Assembly (NCBI GenBank): GCA_949152475.1
Contig: OX424558.1
Location: 39,982,751-40,046,750, forward strand
Reading direction: 5' to 3'
DNA: 64,000 nucleotides
Origin: Terebella lapidaria
Lineage: Eukaryota; Annelida; Polychaeta; Terebellida; Terebellidae
Part shown: piece after piece, positions 20,949 to 31,616 of the stretch
Position numbering within the stretch: the first letter of the stretch is position 1
How the letters are laid out: each line of letters begins with the position of its first letter
Notes under the pieces: model-generated
Seen by the model: only the letters and a program-made list of their open reading frames with translations
Database searches by the model: none
Told to the model about the DNA's origin: nothing
Translations under genes and position numbers: made by a program

Positions 20949-21205
20949 CTAAAAATAGAAATATACCCCAATTTCCCGAAGGAAATTGAGGATTTTATAA
21001 ATATTAATATCGTTAAAAACATCATGCATTGACGGACACTCGTAAAACAAACGACGAGTGTCAGCCAAATCTTGACAATGTACCAGGACATGTTCAACGG
21101 TCAGCCACTCTCGACAGGGCACACACACAGGGGCCTCCTCCCCACGGAGCAGGTAACCCTGAGTAAGGTATGTATGCCCTATACGAGCCCGTGACATGAC
21201 CAGTT
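20949..21205 (-). pseudogene. LINE ORF2 C-terminus (RNase H-type LINE), copy a
   Basis: The frame contains RARIGHTYLTQGYLLRGEE and then a Cys/His motif (CVPCREWLTVEHVLVHC: C-x2-C-x7-H-x4-C), the standard end of ORF2 in I/Jockey-like LINEs. It ends with a stop at 20949-20951. The upstream ORF2 part lies at 25497-25612, beyond the foldback element. Copy b, from the 1477-bp tandem duplication, is at 22426-22682. Confidence 0.8.
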
Positions 21206-21211
21206 GATCAC

Positions 21212-22288
21212 AGTAGTATAGTATGGGCCAGGTACTCGCCAGATGACGCTACGGTAGTCGCCAGGGGGCGCAATGGCGTCATAACGTTTGCCCCGCACTC
21301 ACCAGGTGGCGTCATAACGTTTGCTCCAGACTCGCTAGGTGGCGTCATAACGTTTGCCCTATACCCGCCAGGTGGAGTCATAACGTACCCATAAATAATT
21401 GGAAAATCATAACGTACCCATAAATGTTCTTAAAATCATAACGTACCCATGAATGTCTGGAATATCATAACGTACCAATAAATGTTTGAATAATCATAAT
21501 GCACCAGTATTTTTTTGGAAAATCATAACGTACCCATGAATGTCTGGAATATCATAACGTACCAATAAATGTTTGGAAAATCATAACGTACCCATAAATG
21601 TCTAAAAATCACAACGCACCCATAAATGTCTGGAAAATCATTATGTTCCCAGAAATGTTTGGAAAATCATAACGTACCCATAAATGTTTGGAAAATCATG
21701 TATTAATTTTTGCAATATTTTTAAACATTTTTTCAAATAAACTTTCCTTTTTATTCAAATTATAAGCATCATATTAAAACGAGTCTATACCATTTTCTCA
21801 GGTTTTTTATTTCACAGCACACATCTACTATATATACAATTTCTACACAATGGCCTATACATGGACTCCTTTTTCTGTATTTTTAAAAAAAATTATATTT
21901 TTTTGGTTCGCTAAACTACGCATGCGCAATATACAACTGAAGAGTGAACATGGATACCTGCTCTATATGTCTGAAGAAATTTTCATGAGCCCATGATGTT
22001 AGGCGACATATGCTTACCGTACACGATACAACTAAGCAGCAGCAAGTGATGACACTACCGCCGCTGCAACCATTGCCGCCGCCACAGGCGTTGCCGCCGC
22101 CGCCACAGCCATTGCCGCCGCCGCCGCCGCCATTGCCGCCGCCGTCGCAGCCGCCGCCGCCGCCGCCGCCGCAGCCATTGCCGCCGCCACAGGCGTTGCC
22201 GCCGCCGCCACAGCCATTGCCGCCGCCGCCACAGCCTCAGCCTCAGCCTCAGCCTCAGCCACAGCCTCAGCCTCAGCCTTGGCCTCAG
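21212..22288. mobile_element. Foldback element, orphan left arm (duplicated copy)
   Basis: This is the left arm of the element at 22689-25496, carried along by the tandem duplication. It starts after TGATCAC (21205-21211), contains the ~29-bp CATAACGTACCCATAAATG repeats (21379-21690), an AT-rich middle, the GCATGCGCAATA segment and the start of the CCGCCG/CAGCCT repeats, and stops at the duplication join. It has no right arm. Confidence 0.85.
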
Positions 22289-22688
22289 CCAAGAATGATC
22301 AAGAATGATAAAACCACAAGTTATGCAATTAAAAATTTGTAGTGAACAGTAAAACCTTACAAAGTTAGTGGTGAAAAAATAATGACTAGATCTAGACCCA
22401 AAGGCATTGACTAGAATTTATTTGTCTAAAAATAGAAATATACCCCAATTTCCCGAAGGAAATTGAGGATTTTATAAATATTAATATCGTTAAAAACATC
22501 ATGCATTGACGGACACTCGTAAAACAAACGACGAGTGTCAGCCAAATCTTGACAATGTACCAGGACATGTTCAACGGTCAGCCACTCTCGACAGGGCACA
22601 CACACAGGGGCCTCCTCCCCACGGAGCAGGTAACCCTGAGTAAGGTATGTATGCCCTATACGAGCCCGTGACATGACCAGTTGATCAC

Positions 22689-25496
22689 AGTAGTATAGTA
22701 TGGGCCAGGTACTCGCCAGATGACGCTACGGTAGTCGCCAGGGGGCGCAATGGCGTCATAACGTTTGCCCCGCACTCACCAGGTGGCGTCATAACGTTTG
22801 CTCCAGACTCGCTAGGTGGCGTCATAACGTTTGCCCTATACCCGCCAGGTGGAGTCATAACGTACCCATAAATAATTGGAAAATCATAACGTACCCATAA
22901 ATGTTCTTAAAATCATAACGTACCCATGAATGTCTGGAATATCATAACGTACCAATAAATGTTTGAATAATCATAATGCACCAGTATTTTTTTGGAAAAT
23001 CATAACGTACCCATGAATGTCTGGAATATCATAACGTACCAATAAATGTTTGGAAAATCATAACGTACCCATAAATGTCTAAAAATCACAACGCACCCAT
23101 AAATGTCTGGAAAATCATTATGTTCCCAGAAATGTTTGGAAAATCATAACGTACCCATAAATGTTTGGAAAATCATGTATTAATTTTTGCAATATTTTTA
23201 AACATTTTTTCAAATAAACTTTCCTTTTTATTCAAATTATAAGCATCATATTAAAACGAGTCTATACCATTTTCTCAGGTTTTTTATTTCACAGCACACA
23301 TCTACTATATATACAATTTCTACACAATGGCCTATACATGGACTCCTTTTTCTGTATTTTTAAAAAAAATTATATTTTTTTGGTTCGCTAAACTACGCAT
23401 GCGCAATATACAACTGAAGAGTGAACATGGATACCTGCTCTATATGTCTGAAGAAATTTTCATGAGCCCATGATGTTAGGCGACATATGCTTACCGTACA
23501 CGATACAACTAAGCAGCAGCAAGTGATGACACTACCGCCGCTGCAACCATTGCCGCCGCCACAGGCGTTGCCGCCGCCGCCACAGCCATTGCCGCCGCCG
23601 CCGCCGCAGCCATTGCCGCCGCCACAGGCGTTGCCGCCGCCGCCACAGCCATTGCCGCCGCCGCCACAGCCTCAGCCTCAGCCTCAGCCTCAGCCACAGC
23701 CTCAGCCTCAGCCTTGGCCTCAGCCTCGGCAGCCACAGCCTCAGCCTCAGCCACAGCCTCAGCCTCAGCCTCAGTCACAGTCACAGCCTCAGCCACAGCC
23801 TCAGCCTCAGCCTCGGCAGCCACAGCCTCAGCAGCCTCAGCCTCGGCAGCCTCAGCCTCAGCCTCAGCCTCAGCCACAGCAGCCACAGCCTCAGCCTCAG
23901 CCACAGCTTCAGCCTCAGCCACAGCCACAGCCTCAGCCTCAGCCTCAGCCACAGCCTCAGCCTTGGCAGCCACAGCCTCAACTTCAGCCACAGCCTCAGC
24001 CACAGCCTCAGCCTCAGCCACAGCCTCAGCCTCAGCCTGAGGCTGAGGCTGCCAAGGCTGATGCTGCTGAGGCTGAGGCTGTGACTGCCAAGGCTGAGGC
24101 TGAGGTTGAGGCTGTGGCTGCCAAGGCTGAGGCTGTGGCTGAGGCTGAGGCTGAGGCTGTGGCTGTGGCTGTGGCTGAGGCTGAAGCTGTGGCTGAGGCT
24201 GAGGCTGTGGCTGCTGTGGCTGAGGCTGAGGCTGAGGCTGCCGAGGCTGAGGCTGAGGCTGCTGAGGCTGTGGCTGCCGAGGCTGAGGCTGAGGCTGTGG
24301 CTGAGGCTGTGACTGTGACTGAGGCTGAGGCTGAGGCTGTGGCTGAGGCTGAGGCTGTGGCTGCCGAGGCTGAGGCTGAGGCTGAGGCTGTGGCTGCCAA
24401 GGCTGAGGCTGAGGCTGTGGCTGAGGCTGAGGCTGTGGCTGCCAAGGCTGAGGCTGAGGCTGTGGCTGAGGCTGAGGCTGAGGCTGAGGCTGTGGCGGCG
24501 GCGGCAATGGCTGTGGCGGCGGCGGCAACGCCTGTGGCGGCGGCAATGGCTGCGGCGGCGGCGGCGGCAATGGCTGCTGCGGCGGCGGCGGCGGCAATGG
24601 CTGTGGCGGCGGCGGCAACGCCTGTGGCGGCGGCAATGGTTGCAGCGGCGGTAGTGTCATCACTTGCTGCTGCTTAGTTGTATCGTGTACGGTAAGCATA
24701 TGTCGCCTAACATCATGGGCTCATGAAAATTTCTTCAGACATATAGAGCAGGTATCCATGTTCACTCTTCAGTTGTATATTGCGCATGCGTAGTTTAGCG
24801 AACCAAAAAAATATAATTTTTTTTAAAAATACAGAAAAAGGAGTCCATGTATAGGCCATTGTGTAGAAATTGTATATATAGTAGATGTGTGCTGTGAAAT
24901 AAAAAACCTGAGAAAATGGTATAGACTCGTTTTAATATGATGCTTATAATTTGAATAAAAAGGAAAGTTTATTTGAAAAAATGTTTAAAAATATTGCAAA
25001 AATTAATACATGATTTTCCAAACATTTATGGGTACGTTATGATTTTCCAAACATTTCTGGGAACATAATGATTTTCCAGACATTTATGGGTGCGTTGTGA
25101 TTTTTAGACATTTATGGGTACGTTATGATTTTCCAAACATTTATTGGTACGTTATGATATTCCAGACATTCATGGGTACGTTATGATTTTCCAAAAAAAT
25201 ACTGGTGCATTATGATTATTCAAACATTTATTGGTACGTTATGATATTCCAGACATTCATGGGTACGTTATGATTTTAAGAACATTTATGGGTACGTTAT
25301 GATTTTCCAATTATTTATGGGTACGTTATGACTCCACCTGGCGGGTATAGGGCAAACGTTATGACGCCACCTAGCGAGTCTGGAGCAAACGTTATGACGC
25401 CACCTGGTGAGTGCGGGGCAAACGTTATGACGCCATTGCGCCCCCTGGCGACTACCGTAGCGTCATCTGGCGAGTACCTGGCCCATACTATACTAC
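22689..25496. mobile_element. 2.8-kb foldback (giant palindrome) element
   Basis: Left arm 22689 to about 24038 and right arm about 24039 to 25496 are reverse complements over nearly their whole length (about 1.35 and 1.46 kb; they differ only in triplet-repeat number). Order inwards: tip GTAGTATAGTATGGGCCAGG; four GGCGTCATAACGTTTG units; about ten ~29-bp CATAACGTACCCATAAATG units; an AT-rich block; GCATGCGCAATA; CCGCCG/CCACAG triplets; (CAGCCT)n to the centre. TGATCAC flanks both sides (22682-22688, 25497-25503), a 7-bp target duplication inside a LINE; the LINE copy near 41715 shows a comparable uninterrupted site. No transposase is present. This architecture, with long arms and subterminal satellites, fits foldback/MITE-type DNA transposons. 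Confidence 0.88.
23487..24699. repeat. CAGCCT/CCGCCG triplet-hexamer array at the palindrome centre
   Basis: The centre consists of CCGCCG, CCACAGG and CAGCCT words on the left and their complements on the right. Because the hexamers lack stops and the DNA is a palindrome, both strands show a 396-codon frame that starts with the same residues (MLTVHDTTKQQQ), runs through Pro/Gln repeats and then Ala/Glu repeats. This symmetry is the expected result of the palindrome and is not evidence of a gene. Confidence 0.9.
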
Positions 25497-25627
25497 TGAT
25501 CACGCCTGGACATTTCGTTTATTGGGGTACAACAACCAATCGTTGGTTTGACTTTGTGTAATTTGTTATCAACCTGCTCATCCCAGAATGACTGCCATTC
25601 TGCGTACAAGTACGTCAGGATCAGAAG

Positions 25628-26095
25628 GACGGCTCTGCTGGTAACAAAGCAGAAGGTATGTCAGAGACACCAGCTAGGCCGAACCCCGAGTCAAAACTTC
25701 CGAGCACTCCCCTGGGTTCTCATGTGGGCCTCCCGGCCCTTGTGTCAGTAACCCCGTCTGGCCGTCATGCTCCTCCTTTGGTGACTCCTTTAGCCCCTTT
25801 GTTGTCCCCTTCCCTCTTTTCCCAGGCTCACAAAACTCAGGAAAGCCAGCAACTTGAGGGTGACAGCCAGGACGAGGTAGAGTGTGTAATGGACACTGGT
25901 TCGGAACCTAGCCTTCATCCGTGGCAGACGATCATCCACAGAAAGGAATCCGGTAAAAAGAGATCCTCCCCAGCCTCTCCCTTCAAACAGTCTACGACGA
26001 AAATCAAATTCAAATCACAGCGTGGCCGGAGCACACAGCAAGCGTTGGTAGGTAATCCAAAGTCGCAAAAGCCCAAGGTCCTCACTTCTAGGTAA
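25628..26095 (+). pseudogene. ORF1 of Keno-like subfamily B, second part
   Basis: After the 15-bp target duplication the ORF1 frame resumes and runs to TAA at 26093-26095. It is Pro/Ser-rich and then basic (WQTIIHRKESGKKR..., Lys/Arg-rich end), like a nucleic-acid-binding tail. The ORF2 ATG follows 5 nt later (26101), so translation of ORF2 by termination and re-initiation is plausible in intact relatives. Confidence 0.75.
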
Positions 26096-26100
26096 ATTGC

Positions 26101-29100
26101 ATGGGGGTGAACCTTCATCTAATCACCTTAAATGTTCATGGGTTATTGGATGGAATTAAAAGCCAAAGGATTTTTAACTATTGTAAAATTTCTCAATTTG
26201 ATGTGGTCTTGCTGCAAGAGACCCACCTATGTAATTACACCATAATGAAAAGCTGGCAAAAAGAATGGGGTGGCCAGTCTTTCTGGTCCTTTGGTTCAGC
26301 TCACAGTTGTGGAGTTGGAATATTAGTTAAAAATAATGTTAATATTAATGTAATCTCTTTCAAACATGACTTTGAAGGTCGTATGGTTTTCATGTATTTC
26401 AACGTAGGTACCACCAAGATTAAAATGATTAATGTGTATGCACCAAATGATGATGCAGAACGTTGTTTATTCATTTCCAATCTGAAGTATATTTAAGTTG
26501 GGAATCATATTAATATCCTGGCCGGAGACTTTAATTTTGTGGAGGAGCTAGGATTGGACAAGGCTGGAGGTAACCCATCATCTGGATCAGTCGGTAAAGT
26601 AGAGATGGGTCTCTTGAGGAGGGATTTTGAACTGATCGACGTGTACAGGTATGTTTACAAATCTAAAAAGGAGTTTACATGGACTAAATATGATGGTTCC
26701 ATCTCTTGTAGACTTGATAGATTTTATGTCTCATCTAATATTATTAATAATGTGTTCATTTCTAATGCCAAGTTTTCCGATCATAGCCCTGTTGTTATGA
26801 AAATTGTTTTGGATGATATAATCAATGTTGGTCCTTCCTTTTGGAAGTGCAATGTTTCCATTTTGCAAGATGTTGCTCTACATACTGATATTACGAATTA
26901 TTTTAATACTGCTAAGTTACTTGATATTTCTCCGGAATGGTGGGAAAATTGCAAATGTGATGTTAAAAATATTATTATTAATCACTCTCATAGGATTGGC
27001 CAGAAGACGAAGGAGAGGTTATTCTTTATTGAGCGGCAGTTAGCTGAGTTCAAGAAACTCCAGCAGGATTTTCCAGGAATGTTCTTGCATGAGTCAACAT
27101 TATTGCAAGGGGAATTAAATAATTTATTGGATCAAAGGGCGGAGGGGATAAAGATTAGATCTAGGGTAGATGCTGCCTTATATGGGGATAAACCTAGCAG
27201 TTTCTACATAAAAAAAGAACGGGTTAATTCTAGTAAAAAACTAATTTCTAGACTAGTAGTGGATGGCCAGGAGGTTAATGATTCTTTTTCAGTTATTAAT
27301 GAATGTAAACGTTTCTATGAAGATTTGCTTTCAGTTGAGGAGATAGATTCTTGTCTTTGTGATTACTTTTTGGATGGCCTGCCAAAGTTGTCATCAGATT
27401 CCAGAGACGTTTGTGAGGGTCCAATCACAAAGGAGGAGATTATGTTTTCTCTAAAGCACATGAAATCTGGTAAGTCTCCTGGATTGGACGGTTTACCAAA
27501 AGAATTTTATACGCAGTTTATCCATTTGTTCATTGAGGAGTTGGTTACGGTGTTTAATATATGTTTTAAGCGAGGGGTTCTTTGTGATAGTCAACTGATG
27601 GGGGTGATAACCCTTTTGTGTAAAAATCAGTCGAAATCAGAACAGTTGAAGTATTGGCGCCCTATTTCTCTACTTAATGTAGATTACAAGCTTTATTCAT
27701 CCTGTTGGTTAAGGATTTGGATAAGAGTTTTATCTGAGATTATATATATCGACCAGACGTGTGGGATTAAAGGTAGAAGTATTCGGGATAATGTTCACCT
27801 TCTTCGTAATATTATTGATTATTGTAATATTAAAAATGTTCATTGTGCTTTCATCTCATTGGACCAATCTAAGGCGTTTGATCGTGTTTCACATAGTTAT
27901 CTATTTAAAGTTTTGTCAGCATTTGGGTTTGGTAAAGTCTTTATTAAATGGATCAAATTATTATATACAAACTTATCTTCTCAAGTGTTGGTAAACGGTT
28001 TCTTGTCTGATCTATTTAATGTCACACGTAGTGTTAGACAGGGGTGTAGTTTATCAGCGTTGCTTCATGTTCTTTGTATAGAGCCTTTTGCTAATAAGAT
28101 AAGGCTCTCTCCTCATGTCAATGGGCTTTTATCGCCACTGAGAGATGTTTCCATTCGTATATCACAATATGCGGATGATTCTACTATTATAGTCACTGAT
28201 GTTCGCTCAATGGATCATGTTTTTCTCCTGTCTGAGCTTTGGGGCCAGGCTTCAGGTGCGAAGATAAACCGTGAAAGTGCCATGGACTGTGGCTTGGAGC
28301 ATGGAGGGGTTGTCGCGAGCGGCCTGCTGGCATAAACTGGACATCAGATTGCTGTCGTTACTATGGGGTAATGCTTGGTAATGGTGACTATCAGACCGAG
28401 AATCATACTCGTGTTATGAATAAGTTTTGTAGATCTATTGATTTACTGAAGTGTAAAAATTTAGATTTTTTCTCCAAGTCTTTACATCTAAATATCATGT
28501 CAAGTAGCAAACTGTGGTATGTTTTACCAATGATTCCAGTCCCAGCGGGTAAGTACCCTTATACTAAATACTCTACTTATATTTTTCACTTATTGTGGAA
28601 CGAGTTATTCTACCGAACGAGTTAAAAGATCTGTTTTGTACAATGACTTTTCCAATGGTGGGTTGAAATTGGTAAACATTGAGTTTAAAATTAAATCCTT
28701 TCTGGTAAACCATGTCTTGAGACTGTTGTTCACAAATGACTACCCAAAATGGCAGTCCTATGCCATTTACTGGTTAAACCTCAGACTGAGAGTATATTAT
28801 CCTGAGTTGACACGTAACGATATATGTCAGACTTTCAACATGCCAGACTATTATGTTTCTGTTCTGAAGTGTTTCAAAGAATTTTTGCAATGTGTGGATA
28901 CAGTTCCAAGGTCAATACTGAGTGTGAAAGAAATATATTGGTGTTTTATCAACCATAATATTACCTTTCCTCGTGTTGTAAATGTTTTCCCTATGGTTGA
29001 TTTTGTTTCAGCCTTTAGTAATATACAAACTAATTTGATTGCCTCGAATATACGTGCCTTTAATTGGCAAATTGTACATGATGTTTTGCCGGTGAATTTG

Positions 29101-29562
29101 GTCCTTTATATGTGTAACATAACACAAGTAGTAAAATGTCAATTTTGTTCACAGGTTGAGTCCACTAAACATTTGTTTGTTGAGTGTACGGTGGGTACCC
29201 CTTTGTGGGGACATATTTCTGTGTTACTGTTTAAATTGTTTGGTAATACCTTTCATATTAATTTCATTACTAATTCAATTATATATAATAATTTTGACTC
29301 AAAAGTCACAAAGCGACAGAAGGATGTCATTTTGGTCTTGGTCAATTTGGCTAAATGGACCATTTGGTCTGTTCGTAACAGGAAAAAGTTTGAATGTCGT
29401 GATGATGAACCCATGGTTTTGTCAAGTTTTCTTTCTTCTTTAAAAAATTTGATTCTTGTAAATAGTCATATACTCTCATCGGGCCGGTTTGCTACAGTTT
29501 GGCTTGATAAGCCATCTTTTGTGAGTAAAAATGTTGATGGCAGTTTAACCTTTGATTTTTGA
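26101..29562 (+). pseudogene. ORF2 of Keno-like copy 3 (subfamily B), decayed
   Basis: Endonuclease-RT protein homologous over its full length to that at 2890, with SLDQSKAFDRVS, SVRQGC and YADD (28168-28179) intact. It is broken by an in-frame TAA at 26494-26496 within the endonuclease, a frameshift near 28280, where the reading moves to the frame ending at 28625, and another near 28605. A short divergent stretch at 27690-27735 may hide compensating indels. The C-terminal knuckle (CQFCSQVESTKHLFVEC) is present near 29138. Many differences from copy 1 are silent or conservative, so this subfamily was under selection before this copy died. Confidence 0.9.
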
Positions 29563-30921
29563 TATTTGTGGCTCCTGGGTGTCTCTCTTCTGTGTGGGTC
29601 GTGCCTTAGGGGTTCCATGGATTAGTCTCTCTTTTCTGGGGCGTCTGGCTTCGGTAGATTGCGGTCCTCTCCAGGCTGTTCCTGGGAGTCTTTATGTTTT
29701 GTTCTGTTGGGGGGGTGGAACTGCTTCGGTTTTTGTTGGCGCACACTGTCTTTAGTGTTTTGTTTTCAGAAGGTCGAGGAGCGATCCACCTGCTGGTGCC
29801 ATGGTATCGTAGAATAATGAATATCAGAATCGTGGTATAAATATATGTGTGTGTGAATGTGGTATGCATGGATCAGTGTGTTTGAGGAAAAAAAAAAAAA
29901 AAAAAAAATATTCGTTGTGATGTAAACAAAATGGAAAACAATCAAACAAATCATGCTTGTAGTTCTGTTGTGATGGAACTTGAGTTGAATTCGGATGCTG
30001 ACATGCTGTTTTGTTAAGTTTAAGGTGTGTCGGGATCGGGAGCCTCCACGTCGCTCGGTTCACTGGGGTGATGCCTGGTTGCCGCGCTGGTCTGGAGGTG
30101 TCGCTGACAGGAGTCTATTGGGAGGGTGCTGTCGGGAGTCGCCGTGTCGCATGGTATCACTGGGGTGACACCTGGTAGCCATCGCGACGTTTCAGGAGTC
30201 TCTGGGAGCCACCGTTCCTCCATGTTGTAGGCCTGGACCGCCTGGGGTTTCTCGACGAGTTGTCGCGGAGTCGCTGCCGAATCGAGATCAGCACCAGAGG
30301 TCGTGTGCCTGTTTGTAATGAACAATCTTATGCCGTGTTGCGGTGGTTGCATGGACAGTGAATTCTTACGGACATTTTGCTTGTTTGTTGTTGATTGTTG
30401 TTGATATTGTTGGTTTTTGATTTGGTTCTACCAAATATGTTATACTGTTTTGTTCAATTTTGTTGTTCAATAATTAGTGTGACTGGTGTGCATGGGTGTG
30501 AATGGTTCGCTCAAGGTCTGAATGATGTGTGATTGGTTTTTAGTTAAGTATCAGTTGGTTCAGTTGTAAACTGTTGAATTAACTTTCATCTACGTGTACC
30601 ATATATAAAAAGTTCAATTCGGTTGTTTAAATCACAAGTTATTTAGTAGGTAATATGTGTAGGGGTGGGGGGTTTTGTGTAATTGGGTGTGTTAAGGGGT
30701 TAATCTCTGTTACCGTTGTTAAATTTGTTAATCCGGTCAAATCCAGTTAATTAAATTAATTGTGTGGGTAAAAGGTGTTTCATGGTGGTTTAGTGGGTGG
30801 GTTCTATGAATACTAGTCATTGGGAAAGTGTTTATTGTATGGGTTATTTTCTTTTCTGTATAATTTCATATATTATGTACGTTTTATCTGTGTTCATTGG
30901 TAATAAAAAAAAAATAAAAAA
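29563..30921 (+). mobile_element. 3'UTR and poly(A) of Keno-like copy 3
   Basis: Shares with copy 1 the block GGTCGAGGAGCGATCC (29773), one G-rich unit (GTGTAGGGGTGGGGGGTTT, 30657) and the terminal TTGGGAAAGTG ... TTTTCTTTTCTGTATAA ... TAATAAAAAA. An internal run of about 21 A at 29887-29908 is not the end of the element. The true tail (30903-30921) abuts U2. The 3'UTR is about half as long as in copy 1 because it has fewer repeats. Confidence 0.75.
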
Positions 30922-31068
30922 GTATCTGTTCTTATCAGCTTAATATCTGATACGTACCCCACTGGGGTACTTCGATATTAAACTGATTTTTGGAACCAGG
31001 AGGAGACACAGGGGCTTGCTCCGGCTCCTCCACGGGTTGGCCTGGTATTGCAGGATCGGCCCACTCCC
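30922..31068 (+). pseudogene. U2 snRNA 3' fragment (C)
   Basis: Identical in layout to fragment B but lacking nine bases (TACCTCCAG) after TATTGCAG in the last stem-loop, a deletion between short CAG-containing repeats. The 5' 35 nt are replaced by the retrotransposon. The missing bases would disrupt stem-loop IV, which binds U2A'/U2B''. Confidence 0.92.
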
Positions 31069-31545
31069 CTCGGGGAGTTATCAATGCATAAAGAATAGAA
31101 AGCCCTCCTTCCCTGCCTTGGTTACAGTCAGAGGATTGCTATTTTGAGGACGGGGAATACCTTTGATACCCTATGGATGTGTGAATGATATTTTGCTTTT
31201 GCTGGCTTTGGAACGGAGCTGGTTGACAATGCAGAAGAAAATTTTCAAAAGCATGGATGTGTTGATCGGGGACGTACGAATGTGGTAAATATCAAAAGTA
31301 TAAATATAGTTTTGTGTCTTTTGATATTCAATAGCTAATGTATTGACTGTTGGAATTGATTTGTATTTTCTTTGCACGAAGTTTCATCAAAGTGAAATTG
31401 ATCTCTACGCAGCGTTGTATGTCACGAACGTCGCCACTACGTCATGACGTCTTCAACGTCGACGTTGCATGAACGTCGCTACTACTGACACCACAGAGAT
31501 TCTGTAACGCTGACAATGAGCTGACTGACCAATCCCTTGCTTGGC
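31069..31545 (+). promoter_or_regulatory. U2 intergenic spacer with U2 promoter, unit 2
   Basis: Near-identical to 18011-18481, with a few indels (for example ATCGGG at 31265 and GTATG at about 31410). The shared stretches ACGTCGCCACTACGTCATGACG and the region 60-110 bp upstream of the U2 start are unchanged between the two units, which supports a promoter role. The pair of spacers shows that the U2 genes formed a tandem array with a repeat unit of about 660 bp before insertions. Confidence 0.6.
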
Positions 31546-31574
31546 ATCGCTTCTCGGCCTTTTGGCTAAGATCA
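31546..31574 (+). pseudogene. U2 snRNA 5' fragment, split by Keno-like copy 4
   Basis: U2 nt 1-29 with the canonical GGCTAAGATCA end, followed at once by the element 5' end GGGATATTTTCC. It shows the intact insertion junction: the next U2 base would be nt 30. Confidence 0.93.
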
Positions 31575-31616
31575 GGGATATTTTCCAGTGAATTTGAATT
31601 GATTTTTGCCAGGATT

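Larger units (their letters stand above)
20821..23773. repeat. Tandem duplication, 1477-bp offset
   Basis: Everything from ATCAAGAATGATAAAACC (20821) through the LINE tail, the left arm of the foldback element and into its CAGCCT repeats reappears from 22298. Landmarks shift by 1477 bp: 20949 to 22426, 21205 to 22682, 22010 to 23487. By eye the copies are identical outside the triplet repeats, where unit 1 has an extra ~36 bp. The join at 22290 reads CCAAGAATGATCAAGAATGAT, a short repeated filler typical of template switching. It is a recent event or an assembly artefact. Confidence 0.85.
20743..25612 (-). mobile_element. RNase H-type LINE insertion (5'-truncated), itself split by a foldback element
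   Basis: CGTCAGGATCAGAAG flanks both sides (20728-20742 and 25613-25627), a perfect 15-bp target duplication in ORF1. On the minus strand the insert starts at 25612 with the end of a LINE ORF2 (WQSFWDEQ..., 25497-25612), is interrupted, continues with the C-terminal zinc motif (20949-21205), and ends with GGCTCAAAGTGCC-like sequence (read GAGCCCAAAGTGCC) and a (TTC)n tail. Without the later insertions it would be about 580 bp. The same LINE family, with an RNase H domain, occurs at 34335-35035 and 40770-41840. Clade: I/Nimb/Jockey-like, not settled. Confidence 0.82.

Noticed and set aside
23487..24699. Two 396-codon ORFs on opposite strands as protein genes
   Set aside because: They are mirror images caused by the palindrome and stop-free hexamer repeats; no non-repetitive domain is present.
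29887..29908. Internal poly(A) as the end of Keno-like copy 3
   Set aside because: Sequence homologous to the 3'UTR of copies 1 and 2 continues to the tail at 30921, which abuts U2.
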